The translations under genes were made by a program, and so were the position numbers. From Streptomyces tailanensis (GTDB lineage Bacteria > Actinomycetota > Actinomycetes > Streptomycetales > Streptomycetaceae): a stretch of 64,000 nucleotides of DNA. This document shows, piece by piece, positions 41,846 through 49,032 of the stretch. Numbering within the stretch: the stretch's first letter is position 1; each line of letters opens with the position of its first letter. Under the pieces are notes generated by a model. It worked only from the letters and a program-made list of their open reading frames with translations, was not told the origin of the DNA and searched no databases. The stretch covers positions 16,165 through 80,164 of the forward strand of contig NZ_VTHJ01000020.1 in the NCBI RefSeq assembly GCF_008386495.1, read 5' to 3'.

Positions 41846-41905
41846 TGTTCCACAACGGGCTGTTGTACAACCAGCCGTTGGACAACCAGCCGTTCTACAA
41901 CCAGC
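41846..41905. promoter_or_regulatory. Four 15-bp iterons upstream of mscL
   Basis: Four head-to-tail 15-bp units end 14 bp before the mscL start: tgttccacaacgggc, tgttgtacaaccagc, cgttggacaaccagc, cgttctacaaccagc (41846-41905). Every unit holds a GTT-NN-ACAAC dyad; in the second it is the perfect palindrome GTTGTACAAC. The block looks like an array of operator sites, or a slippage-expanded leader. Confidence 0.75.
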
Positions 41906-41918
41906 GCAGAGAGGCCTC

Positions 41919-42398
41919 GTGGTGAGCGAGAAGAAGGAGCCGAGCATCTGGGAGGGCTTCAAGGCCTTCCTGATGCGGGGGAACGTCGTCGACCTGGCGG
42001 TCGCCGTGGTCATCGGCGCGGCCTTCACCAACATCGTCAACTCGGTCGTGAAGGGGGTCATCAGCCCGCTGATCGGGGCGTTCGGCACCAAGAACCTCGA
42101 CCAGTACCGCTTGTGTCTGAAGGACCCGTGTCAGGTGGCGGCGGACGGTACGGTCACCGAGGGCGTCGCGATCCTGTGGGGCTCGGTGCTGAACGCGACC
42201 CTCAGCTTCCTCATCACCGCGGCCGTCGTCTACTTCCTGATGGTCCTCCCCATGGCCAAGTACCTGGCCCGCCAGGAGGCCCGCCGCAAGGCGAAGGAGG
42301 GCGCCCACGAGGTCATCGAGGTGACCGAGCTGGAGGTGCTCAAGGAGATCCGCGACGCCCTGGTGGCCCAGCGCGGCTCGGGACACGACCGCGGCTAG
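41919..42398 (+). CDS. mscL: Large-conductance mechanosensitive channel
   Basis: 159 residues. The N-terminal amphipathic helix SIWEGFKAFLMRGNVVDLAV leads into TM1 (VVIGAAFTNIVNSVVKGVIS) and GAFG. The outer loop here contains two cysteines (CLKDPC), which could form a disulfide. TM2 is LSFLITAAVVYFLMVLPMA, followed by a charged C-terminal bundle helix. MscL opens under membrane tension to release solutes on hypo-osmotic shock. The start is GTG 41919 or 41922. The upstream iterons at 41846-41905 suggest regulated expression, unlike the simple promoters of most mscL genes. Confidence 0.94.
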   Translation: MVSEKKEPSIWEGFKAFLMRGNVVDLAVAVVIGAAFTNIVNSVVKGVISPLIGAFGTKNLDQYRLCLKDPCQVAADGTVTEGVAILWGSVLNATLSFLITAAVVYFLMVLPMAKYLARQEARRKAKEGAHEVIEVTELEVLKEIRDALVAQRGSGHDRG

Positions 42399-42429
42399 CC
42401 GGGGCGTTCACGGCCCCCGCCCGGCGGCG

Positions 42430-42612
42430 TCAGAGGTGGTGGGGCGGCTTCTCGTCGAGGAACCGCTTGAGGTCGGCCGCGCTGTCGCCGCCGTCGCCGG
42501 GCCGCTCGCCCCAGCCGCGGTCAGTGTCATCCGAAGACTGCTGGTCCAGCGGGTCATCGAAAATCAGCGCGGGCCTCGGCTCGCGCGCCTCGCGGGTGGG
42601 GGCGGTACTCAT
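42430..42612 (-). CDS. Small conserved-looking Streptomyces protein
   Basis: 60 residues from ATG 42612, acidic and probably disordered: ALIFDDPLDQQSSDDTDRGW followed by GERPGDGGDSAADLKRFLDE and KPPHHL. I recognise this as a recurring small streptomycete protein found beside mscL, of unknown role. No membrane or Cys motif is present. It is convergent with mscL, with 31 bp between the stops. Confidence 0.65.
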   Translation of the reverse strand: MSTAPTREAREPRPALIFDDPLDQQSSDDTDRGWGERPGDGGDSAADLKRFLDEKPPHHL

Positions 42613-42770
42613 GCGTCCAGGGTACGACCCCGACGGGCGAGAGGCGTCCCTGCCGTCCCGCAGGTTCACACTACGTACCAGGTTGTGAGCCACGAAGCTG
42701 GTCCTGCCAGGGCCGTCCGCCCCCTGTGGGCGTATCGTGCGGTACGAAGGGCCCCGGCCGCAGGGCGGCG

Positions 42771-42778
42771 GGTCGCGA
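42771..42778. other. Candidate attachment-site core, left
   Basis: GGTCGCGA, shared with 44655-44662. The two copies flank the recombinase gene and sit in the same codon phase of the two flanking plus-strand frames. This is a hypothesis only; cores of large serine recombinases are short and cannot be proved by eye. Confidence 0.3.
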
Positions 42779-42797
42779 GGTGGCGGTGCGGCAGGAC

Positions 42798-44501
42798 TCA
42801 CGCGGCTGCCTCAGGGACATGCCTCGTCCTGCTGCGTTCCCCAACCTCGACTCCAACGTCCAGACGCAGTGCGTCGGCATTCTTGTCTCTCCAGACAGGC
42901 ACGAGACGGTCCACGATCGGTGTTTTGTCTCCCCGTCCCTTGGGGGGCTTCACGGTGACCCTATTCAGCGCTGCCTGAATGAGGGCCCGGCGCCCAGCAA
43001 TTCCCGCACCCTCCCAAAGGGCGGCCAGTGCTTCAGGGTTCGCAAGAGCCGACAGGTCAGAGTCCTTTGAGAGATCCGCAAGTTCGGCCTTGAGACTCGC
43101 GATCTGGGCCGCCAGTTCCCCTCGGAGGCCATCGAACTGTGCCTCATCCATGCCCCCGCCGATGAAGAATTCTCTAGTCAGTTTCATATCCCGACTTACC
43201 GCGTCATCGAGCGCTGCCCCTACAGAACGCCTGCGTGCCTCCTTCGCGGGGTCCTGGTAGGACAGCCAACGTCGGGCGATCCCACGGATCGTGGGCGAGT
43301 CCGGAACTAGATTCAGGACATGATCCATCCAAAGAACCTCCATCGCCTCGTCCACCCGCTCACGCATGGTCGCGATCCCCTGACACACAGACTTTCCCTG
43401 ATTCACACGGGCAAGGCATCGATAGTTACGCCCGCCGTTCCCCATAGGGCCGTTGCAGTGTGGACAGCGCAGGACGCCAGTCATGATGGTGGCTGCCTCG
43501 CGGATGCCGCGCGTTCTGTCGCCAATCGTCGTACCTGGGCGTGAGCGACCCGAGATAATGGCCTTGATCTTCTCCCACTCCTCGAAGGTGACCACTCCCT
43601 GACCCGCACGGACAGGATGACCCCCTGCGCCAAGGAGCGGACCTCCACCACGGTGCCACTTGTCGAGGAGAGTCCCGAATTCGTCGGTCTGGCGATCACG
43701 GTTCGGGATGAGACCTGCCCAACTCGGCGACTGCGCAAGGTTGATGACTGTCTGAGCCCGCCATTTCTTGCCGTGGCGTGTGGAAATTTTCCGCTCATTG
43801 AGATCATTGGCGATCTCGGCAGGTGTCATCTTGTCCAACAGGCGCTCAGCGATCAGCGTGCGCGCGTATGTGTATTCCGCTGGGTCATGTTGAAGCTTCC
43901 CCGATCCCTTGGGGCAGCGGAGCCCGTACGGTGTCACTCCGCCCGGCCAACGCCCCTCCGCCTTATGCGCGTCGCCCCCGGTCTTTGTCCGGAGCGAAAT
44001 ATCCTTGGCCTCTTCACGAGCTCGCTCCGAGAGAAATCCGAAGAGAGTCCGTCCGCCCCTCGAAGAGTCCAGCCCTTCAATGACGCTCACCAAACGCGCA
44101 GCACAATCGTCGAAGTCATCGAGGAGCAAGCCGACTTGACCCATGCCTCGACGCGAAAGACGGTCGGTCTTCCATACGTAAAGCGTCTTTGAGTGACCGT
44201 CCAAGACTGCCTGGTACGCATTCTCGAACTCCTCACGTCGGACATGCGACTTGCTCGCGCTCCGCTGCTCGAACCACACACGCCGGATCATCTTCCCTTC
44301 GACGACCGCGAGGCGACACACATCCCGCACATGGGCCCGGACGGTAGTCAGCGTGTCCCGCTTCTTCGAGCGCCTGATGTACACCTCCGCGAGGTCTTCC
44401 GGGGCCCCGGTCGGCACGTCCCACAGACCGAGTCGCCGAAGCTCGTCATCCTCGAAGCCCAGTGCGCGCAGAGTCGACAGGTCATCACGTTCCATGGTCA
44501 T
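42798..44501 (-). CDS. Large serine recombinase (site-specific integrase)
   Basis: About 567 residues. The resolvase-type catalytic domain has the nucleophile in AEVYIRRSKKRD (Ser45) and later LYVWKTDRLSRRGMGQVGLL, then a recombinase domain (GVTPYGLRCP, NDLNERKISTRHGKKW). A zinc ribbon follows at about residues 370-400 (CPHCNGPMGNGG with later paired Cys), with a coiled coil (LRGELAAQIASLKAELADLS) and a basic end. Such enzymes integrate phages or mobile elements between attP and attB. The DNA is AT-richer than its neighbours, so it is acquired. ATG 44501 was chosen; the frame is open to 44624. No excision, phage or transfer genes accompany it. Confidence 0.93.
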   Translation of the reverse strand: MTMERDDLSTLRALGFEDDELRRLGLWDVPTGAPEDLAEVYIRRSKKRDTLTTVRAHVRDVCRLAVVEGKMIRRVWFEQRSASKSHVRREEFENAYQAVLDGHSKTLYVWKTDRLSRRGMGQVGLLLDDFDDCAARLVSVIEGLDSSRGGRTLFGFLSERAREEAKDISLRTKTGGDAHKAEGRWPGGVTPYGLRCPKGSGKLQHDPAEYTYARTLIAERLLDKMTPAEIANDLNERKISTRHGKKWRAQTVINLAQSPSWAGLIPNRDRQTDEFGTLLDKWHRGGGPLLGAGGHPVRAGQGVVTFEEWEKIKAIISGRSRPGTTIGDRTRGIREAATIMTGVLRCPHCNGPMGNGGRNYRCLARVNQGKSVCQGIATMRERVDEAMEVLWMDHVLNLVPDSPTIRGIARRWLSYQDPAKEARRRSVGAALDDAVSRDMKLTREFFIGGGMDEAQFDGLRGELAAQIASLKAELADLSKDSDLSALANPEALAALWEGAGIAGRRALIQAALNRVTVKPPKGRGDKTPIVDRLVPVWRDKNADALRLDVGVEVGERSRTRHVPEAAA

Positions 44502-44644
44502 CCGTTCGTCTACTGGGACCGCTTCACGCTGCCCCCACGGACGATTGAACTCCTCAATGGGTATCAGCGCAGATGAATAGCGATATTGCTCCGACACTCC
44601 ACAGGGAACGTGGATGAACTTCATGACACGGCGTCGACTTCCGC

Positions 44645-44851
44645 ATGCCGCCCAGGTCGCGAAGGCGCCGGCATCAAATCAGCCGCACCACCAGCAGACA
44701 CAGCCGCGAGAACGTCTACGTGATCACCGACCCGACGCTGGCCGCCTCGGCCCGCGGTGCCCCTGCCGGCGGTGGTGACCGGCGTGACACTGACGGCGCG
44801 CGCATGGCCGCCCGAGAGAGCATGGAGCGAGTGAAGGCGTCGGTCGCGTAA
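44645..44851 (+). pseudogene. 3' part of a small gene interrupted near the recombinase
   Basis: The frame ends SRENVYVITDPTLAASARGA, then a Gly/Asp/Arg stretch and MAARESMERVKASVA before TAA at about 44849. The composition is coding-like, but I recognise no family. A matching plus-strand head (VRYEGPRPQGGGSRGGG from GTG 42737) lies left of the recombinase, and both contain GGTCGCGA in the same phase. They may be the two halves of one short gene split by the element. An independent small gene from ATG 44645 is the alternative. Confidence 0.35.
44655..44662. other. Candidate attachment-site core, right
   Basis: GGTCGCGA, the partner of 42771-42778. See the recombinase entry and the finding on the solo element. 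Confidence 0.3.
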
Positions 44852-44912
44852 GAGCCGGAAAAGGGCTAGAGAGGTCAACCGACGGCGCCAGTCACTGGAC
44901 GAGACTGGGCTC

Positions 44913-45956
44913 ATGACAGTTGACGCTCTGACAGACGTCGCGGGGCTACGGGTGGGGCACGCGACGCGCAACGGCGACGGTTGGCTCACCGGCACGACGG
45001 TCGTCCTCGCCTCCGAGGGCGGGGCCGTCGCCGCCGTGGACGTACGCGGTGGGGGCCCCGGCACCAAGGAGACCGACGCTCTCGATCCACGCAACCTGGT
45101 GCAGAAGGTCGAGGCGGTGGTGCTGACCGGGGGCAGCGCGTACGGGCTGGACTCCGCGTCGGGGGTGATGGCCTGGCTGGAGGAGCACGGACGCGGTGTA
45201 CGGGTCGGCCCCGACCCGGCGCATGTCGTGCCGGTGGTGCCCGCCGCCTGTGTCTTCGACCTGGGCCGCGGTGGCGACTTCCGGGCCAGACCGGACGCGG
45301 CGACCGGCCGGGCGGCGGTGGAGGCGGCCGCCGGGACCGGGCCCGGTGCCCCGGTCGTGGAGGGGTGCGTGGGCGCGGGGACGGGGGCGACGGTCGGGCT
45401 GCTCAAGGGCGGCATCGGCACCGCGAGTACCGTGCTCGGCTCGGGGATCACGGTGGCCGCGCTGGTGGTGGCCAACGCCGCGGGATCGGCGATGGATCCG
45501 GGGACGGGGGTGCTGTACGGGGAGTTGTTCGAGGGACGTACGACGTATCCGGCGCCCGATATCCACGAGGTCGCGCTCCGGCGCCTCGCCGAAACCGCCG
45601 CGAAAAGCCCGCCTCCTCCGCTGAACACCACTCTGGCCGTCGTCGCCACTAACGCCGACCTGACCCGCGCCCAGGCCCAGAAGCTGGCCGGCACCGCCCA
45701 TGACGGCATCGCCCGCGCCGTACGCCCCGTCCACCTGCTCAACGACGGCGACACGGTCTTCACCCTGGCGACGGGCACGCACACCCTGCCGCCCCAGTCC
45801 GGCCCCCTCGCCCTGAACGAACTGCTCGCAGCAGGCGCGGACTTGGTGACCCGGGCGATCGTACGAGCGGTACGGGCAGCCGAGTCGGTGGACGGGCTGG
45901 GCGGAGTGTGGCCGTCCTACGGGGAGTTGTACGGCGAGTTCGAGGAAGGGGCATGA
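44913..45956 (+). CDS. P1 family peptidase (DmpA/S58 type)
   Basis: 347 residues of the DmpA-like Ntn-hydrolase family. The start DALTDVAGLRVGHATR is diagnostic, followed by AAVDVRGGGPGTKETDAL, VVLTGGSAYGLDSASGVMAW and VEGCVGAGTGATVGLLKGG. The self-cleavage region is LNTTLAVVATNADLT, with a threonine at the expected nucleophile position. Family members are aminopeptidases or amidases that cut themselves into two chains. The start is ATG 44913; it lies downstream of the recombinase region and is transcribed alone. Confidence 0.9.
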   Translation: MTVDALTDVAGLRVGHATRNGDGWLTGTTVVLASEGGAVAAVDVRGGGPGTKETDALDPRNLVQKVEAVVLTGGSAYGLDSASGVMAWLEEHGRGVRVGPDPAHVVPVVPAACVFDLGRGGDFRARPDAATGRAAVEAAAGTGPGAPVVEGCVGAGTGATVGLLKGGIGTASTVLGSGITVAALVVANAAGSAMDPGTGVLYGELFEGRTTYPAPDIHEVALRRLAETAAKSPPPPLNTTLAVVATNADLTRAQAQKLAGTAHDGIARAVRPVHLLNDGDTVFTLATGTHTLPPQSGPLALNELLAAGADLVTRAIVRAVRAAESVDGLGGVWPSYGELYGEFEEGA

Positions 45957-46009
45957 CACAGCGCGAGTGAGGCGTGCCGTGGGTGGGGAGAGCCGCCGTT
46001 CCGGCGGAG

Positions 46010-46051
46010 TAGGGGGTTCCGGGGAGGGGGGCTGGGGGGGGAGGGGAGGGG
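46010..46051 (+). other. G-rich tract upstream of the L,D-transpeptidase gene
   Basis: The plus strand has agggggttccgggg and then five tight G-runs (GGGG-A-GGGGGG-CT-GGGGGGGG-A-GGGG-A-GGGG, about 46021-46051), which meets the rule for a G-quadruplex. It lies 150 bp before the transpeptidase start, within or near its promoter. Confidence 0.6.
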
Positions 46052-46200
46052 CCCTACCGGGTAGGCGATTGTCCCGGTTCTGTCACGTGATGCTGTGGAT
46101 CGGGCCGGTCGGGAACCTCACCCGGTCGGCGGACGCTCTTCGTCCACGTACGGGAGGGGATCGCGTGGATCACGTGAACGCGTGGGAGTGGGAGCAGATC

Positions 46201-47418
46201 GTGACGAGGCCGAAGAGTGCTGTGCGGCGTGCGGTGGGGGCCTGTGCCGTGCTGGTGGTCGGGGCGTTGACGCTCACCGGGTGCGGTGGGGACGCCAAGG
46301 CCGACAACAAGGACGGTGGCAAGGGCGCGTCGGCCAAGGACTCGGCGGCGACGATCACGATCTCGGCCAAGGACGGTTCGACGGGGGCGTCGATCAACGC
46401 GACCGGTGTGAAGGTCAGCGATGGCAAGCTGACCGAGGTGACGATGACCGCGGCGGAGAGCGGCGCGGACGTACCGGGTGAGATCGCGGCGGACGGGCTG
46501 TCCTGGAAGCCGAAGGAGCAGTTGGAGCGCGGGACGAAGTACCGGATCTCGGCGACCGCGAAGAACGCCGGGGGAAAGACGTCGGCGGCCAACTCCATCT
46601 TCACCACCGTCTCCTCGGCCAACAGCTTCATAGGCACGTACACGCCCGACAACGGCACGACGGTCGGGGTGGGGATGCCGGTGTCGTTCACGTTCGACAA
46701 GGCGATCACCGACCAGAAGGCCGTGCAGTCGCACATCACGGTGACGTCGAGCGGTGGGCAGGAGGTGGTCGGGCACTGGTTCGGGGCGCAGCGGCTCGAC
46801 TTCCGGCCCGAGGAGTACTGGAAGGCCGGGTCCAAGGTCACGATGAAGATCGACCTGGACGGTGTCGAGGGCGCGAACGGCGTCTACGGGGTGCAGGACA
46901 AGACAGTCACCTTCACCGTCGGGCGTTCACAGGTATCCACGGTCGACGTCAACACGCAGACCATGACGGTCGTACGGGACGGCAAGACGATCAAGACGGT
47001 GCCGATCTCGGCCGGCAGTGCGGAGAACCCGACGTACAACGGGCAGATGGTGATCTCGGAGAAGTTCACGCAGACGCGGATGAACGGATCCACGGTCGGC
47101 TTCGGCGGGGAGTACGACATCCCGGACGTGCCGCACGCGATGCGGCTGACGACGTCGGGCACGTTCGTCCACGGCAACTACTGGTACAGCAGGTCCAACC
47201 CGCCCTTCGGGCGGCAGGGCACCAGCCACGGCTGCGTCGGGCTCGCGGACGTCCAGGGGGCGAACGGCGACACGGTCGGCAAGTGGTTCTTCGACAACTC
47301 GCTGATCGGGGATGTGGTGGTCGTCAAGAACTCTCCCGACGAGACGGTCGCCCCGGACAACGGTCTCAATGGCTGGAACATGTCCTGGAGCGCCTGGACG
47401 GCGGGCAGCGCCGCCTGA
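46201..47418 (+). CDS. Lipoprotein L,D-transpeptidase (YkuD)
   Basis: 405 residues. The signal peptide and lipobox (AVLVVGALTLTGC) give an acylated Cys28. Two Ig-like domains follow (STGASINATGVKV, then YTPDNGTTVGVGMPVSFTF), and the YkuD domain ends with HGNYWY and SHGCVGLAD, where Ser342, His343 and Cys345 form the active motif. The enzyme makes 3-3 cross-links in peptidoglycan outside the membrane, as mycobacterial Ldt proteins do. GTG 46201 was chosen because GGGAG precedes it and the signal peptide starts there; the open frame continues upstream to 45967. Confidence 0.93.
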   Translation: MTRPKSAVRRAVGACAVLVVGALTLTGCGGDAKADNKDGGKGASAKDSAATITISAKDGSTGASINATGVKVSDGKLTEVTMTAAESGADVPGEIAADGLSWKPKEQLERGTKYRISATAKNAGGKTSAANSIFTTVSSANSFIGTYTPDNGTTVGVGMPVSFTFDKAITDQKAVQSHITVTSSGGQEVVGHWFGAQRLDFRPEEYWKAGSKVTMKIDLDGVEGANGVYGVQDKTVTFTVGRSQVSTVDVNTQTMTVVRDGKTIKTVPISAGSAENPTYNGQMVISEKFTQTRMNGSTVGFGGEYDIPDVPHAMRLTTSGTFVHGNYWYSRSNPPFGRQGTSHGCVGLADVQGANGDTVGKWFFDNSLIGDVVVVKNSPDETVAPDNGLNGWNMSWSAWTAGSAA

Positions 47419-47421
47419 GTG

Positions 47422-47526
47422 GAGGTCGGCGCCGCCCGAGCCGAAGTCGGCGCCTGCCGAGCCGAAGTCGGCATCGTCCGAGCGAGAGTCGGCGCCATCC
47501 GGCCATTGTTCGGGGCCGTCCGATCC
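47422..47526. repeat. 21-bp tandem repeats after the L,D-transpeptidase gene
   Basis: Five head-to-tail 21-bp units (gaagtcggcgcctgccgagcc type) start 3 bp after the stop codon and grow more diverged with distance. Any reading of the plus strand gives a 7-residue repeat (VGAARAE, VGACRAE and so on). Confidence 0.8.
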
Positions 47527-47570
47527 AGGACGGGACCCCATCTGACCAAGGGCTTCCGGGAGTTCGTGGG

Positions 47571-47607
47571 GCCGCGCGGGAACCAACCGCGCGGCTCCGG
47601 CGTTTTA
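47571..47607 (+). terminator. Rho-independent terminator
   Basis: GCCGCGCGG-GAACCAA-CCGCGCGGC (47571-47595) followed by tccggcgtttt. It ends transcription from the transpeptidase gene before the DUF6227 gene. Confidence 0.85.
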
Positions 47608-47702
47608 TGGACGTACGTTTTCTCGGTTCCCGGACATGATGTCCGACCGAGGGGCTACGGTATGCACCCACAAGGTGACATGCAGCAACGCCGGGAGAAA
47701 CC

Positions 47703-48461
47703 TTGAGCGTTCCGTACGAGACGGCAGCGTACGAGCCACCCGAGTCGCCCGAGTCTCCGGAGGAGCACCTCGCGCGACTCCTCGGTCGCGCCCTGAACTC
47801 CTTCGAGCTGCCCGACGAGACGATACGGCTGCTGGACTGCGCCCTCGCGCACGACAGCTCGCTGCACTCCGCGCACTACAGTTCGGGGCTGCACCGGGCG
47901 ACGTACCGGCACACCTGGCTGCTCACCGACGGATCCGCTGTCACGCTGTGGGAGCTCGTGCACAACACCGTGCCAGGCAGCGAGACCCAGCACGAGGTGT
48001 ACACGGACGACGAGGAGCTGCGGGCCGCCACCGCGCGCCTGCCGCTGCCGCCGGACGCCCCCGACTTCGAGCTGCCCGCCATGGTGGAGCTGACGGCGTT
48101 CCCCGAGCCGCGCCACGAGTACGTGCCCGACGACTCGGCGGACCACGCCCGACGGCTGCTGCGGCGCGCGGAGAACCCGGACCCTCCCGGGGACGAGCTC
48201 GCCACCCTGCTGCTGCGGACCGCGTTCGCGCACGAGATCACCCAGGCCTTCGGCCGCCCGAGCCGGCCCGGTCGGCGCGGCCGGCCGGGGCTGAGCTTCT
48301 CGCTCTACGAGCACGCGTTCCTGCTCATCGACGGGCAGGAGGTCTCCCTGTGGGAGGTCGAGCACACGGCCACGCCGGACGGACGTCATATGTGCGAGGT
48401 GTACGCGACGGAGGACGCGGCCCGGGACGCGATGGAGCGACGGGCGGGGAGCCTCGGGTAA
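47703..48461 (+). CDS. DUF6227 family protein
   Basis: 252 residues, soluble and acidic, recognised as the streptomycete DUF6227 family: YEPPESPESPEEHLARLLGR, ALNSFELPDETIRLLD, the central RHTWLLTDGSAVTLWELVHN, and the related second-half YEHAFLLIDGQEVSLWEVEH, which suggests an internal duplication of the strand-rich module. No catalytic motif is visible. The start is GTG/TTG near 47703 after GGGAGAAACC; it follows a terminator, so it has its own promoter. The function is unknown. Confidence 0.8.
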   Translation: MSVPYETAAYEPPESPESPEEHLARLLGRALNSFELPDETIRLLDCALAHDSSLHSAHYSSGLHRATYRHTWLLTDGSAVTLWELVHNTVPGSETQHEVYTDDEELRAATARLPLPPDAPDFELPAMVELTAFPEPRHEYVPDDSADHARRLLRRAENPDPPGDELATLLLRTAFAHEITQAFGRPSRPGRRGRPGLSFSLYEHAFLLIDGQEVSLWEVEHTATPDGRHMCEVYATEDAARDAMERRAGSLG

Positions 48462-48527
48462 GGCGCAAGAAGGGGCTCAGGACGGGGCTTGGGCAGCCGT
48501 TCCGGACTCAGGTACGCGGTGAAGGGC

Positions 48528-48806
48528 TCAGGCGGGGCGGTCGTCGGTGAACTGGCGGGCCAGGAACGCGAAGGCGTCCTGTTCCGCCGGGGTCAGCTCC
48601 GCGTGTTCGACGTGCGGGCCCTTCCTGCGCTGGTGGGGCAGGGCCCGCAGGCGGTGACCACGGCGCCGGGCCATCTCGGCGAAGCGGACGCGGTGCACCT
48701 CACGGTCCCGGCGCAGCACACGGACCAGCACGGCGACCCAGATGACCGCCGCGAGGGCGAGGGCGGCCACGCCCACCAACTGGAGGATCGACACGTGCTC
48801 AGGCAT
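48528..48806 (-). CDS. Small single-pass membrane protein
   Basis: 92 residues from ATG 48806. One helix (LQLVGVAALALAAVIWVAVL) near the N-terminus is followed by an Arg/His-rich cytoplasmic tail (RVLRRDREVHRVRFAEMARR, then RGHRLRALPHQRRKGPH) and an acidic end (ELTPAEQDAFAFLARQFTDD). I do not recognise the family. It is convergent with the DUF6227 gene. The residue pattern and codon bias support a real gene. Confidence 0.6.
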   Translation of the reverse strand: MPEHVSILQLVGVAALALAAVIWVAVLVRVLRRDREVHRVRFAEMARRRGHRLRALPHQRRKGPHVEHAELTPAEQDAFAFLARQFTDDRPA

Positions 48807-48953
48807 GCCCACCAGTAGACACCACCGGACGGGACTTTGAGCCCGGACCGTGACGTATCTCGCAGGTGCGGCGTACAACTCACAGGGGTTGTAAAGGCGC
48901 TCAAAGGGGCGCGCGGGGTGCTGCGGGGTATCCGGGCCGCGCCCGAACGCGTG

Positions 48954-48984
48954 CGGCCGCAGCCCCGGCGAGGGGCTGCGGCCG
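48954..48984 (-). terminator. Terminator after fruA
   Basis: GGCCGCAGCCCC-ggcga-GGGGCTGCGGCC, perfect 12-bp arms, 48 bp past the fruA stop on the minus strand. Confidence 0.85.
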
Positions 48985-49032
48985 ACGTACGGTCACGGGT
49001 TCACGCTGCGACCGGGATTCCAGAGGTGGTGC

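Noticed and set aside
42798..44501. Recombinase as part of a prophage or conjugative element
   Set aside because: Neighbouring genes on both sides are core streptomycete genes; no phage, excisionase, relaxase or FtsK-type gene is present.
44621..45784. Minus-strand frame over the P1 peptidase
   Set aside because: It is a shadow of a gene with a diagnostic DmpA start and nucleophile region.
47419..47706. 95-residue plus-strand frame after the L,D-transpeptidase
   Set aside because: It is made of 21-bp repeats, then crosses a terminator; no ribosome-binding site separate from the previous gene. Reported as a repeat instead.
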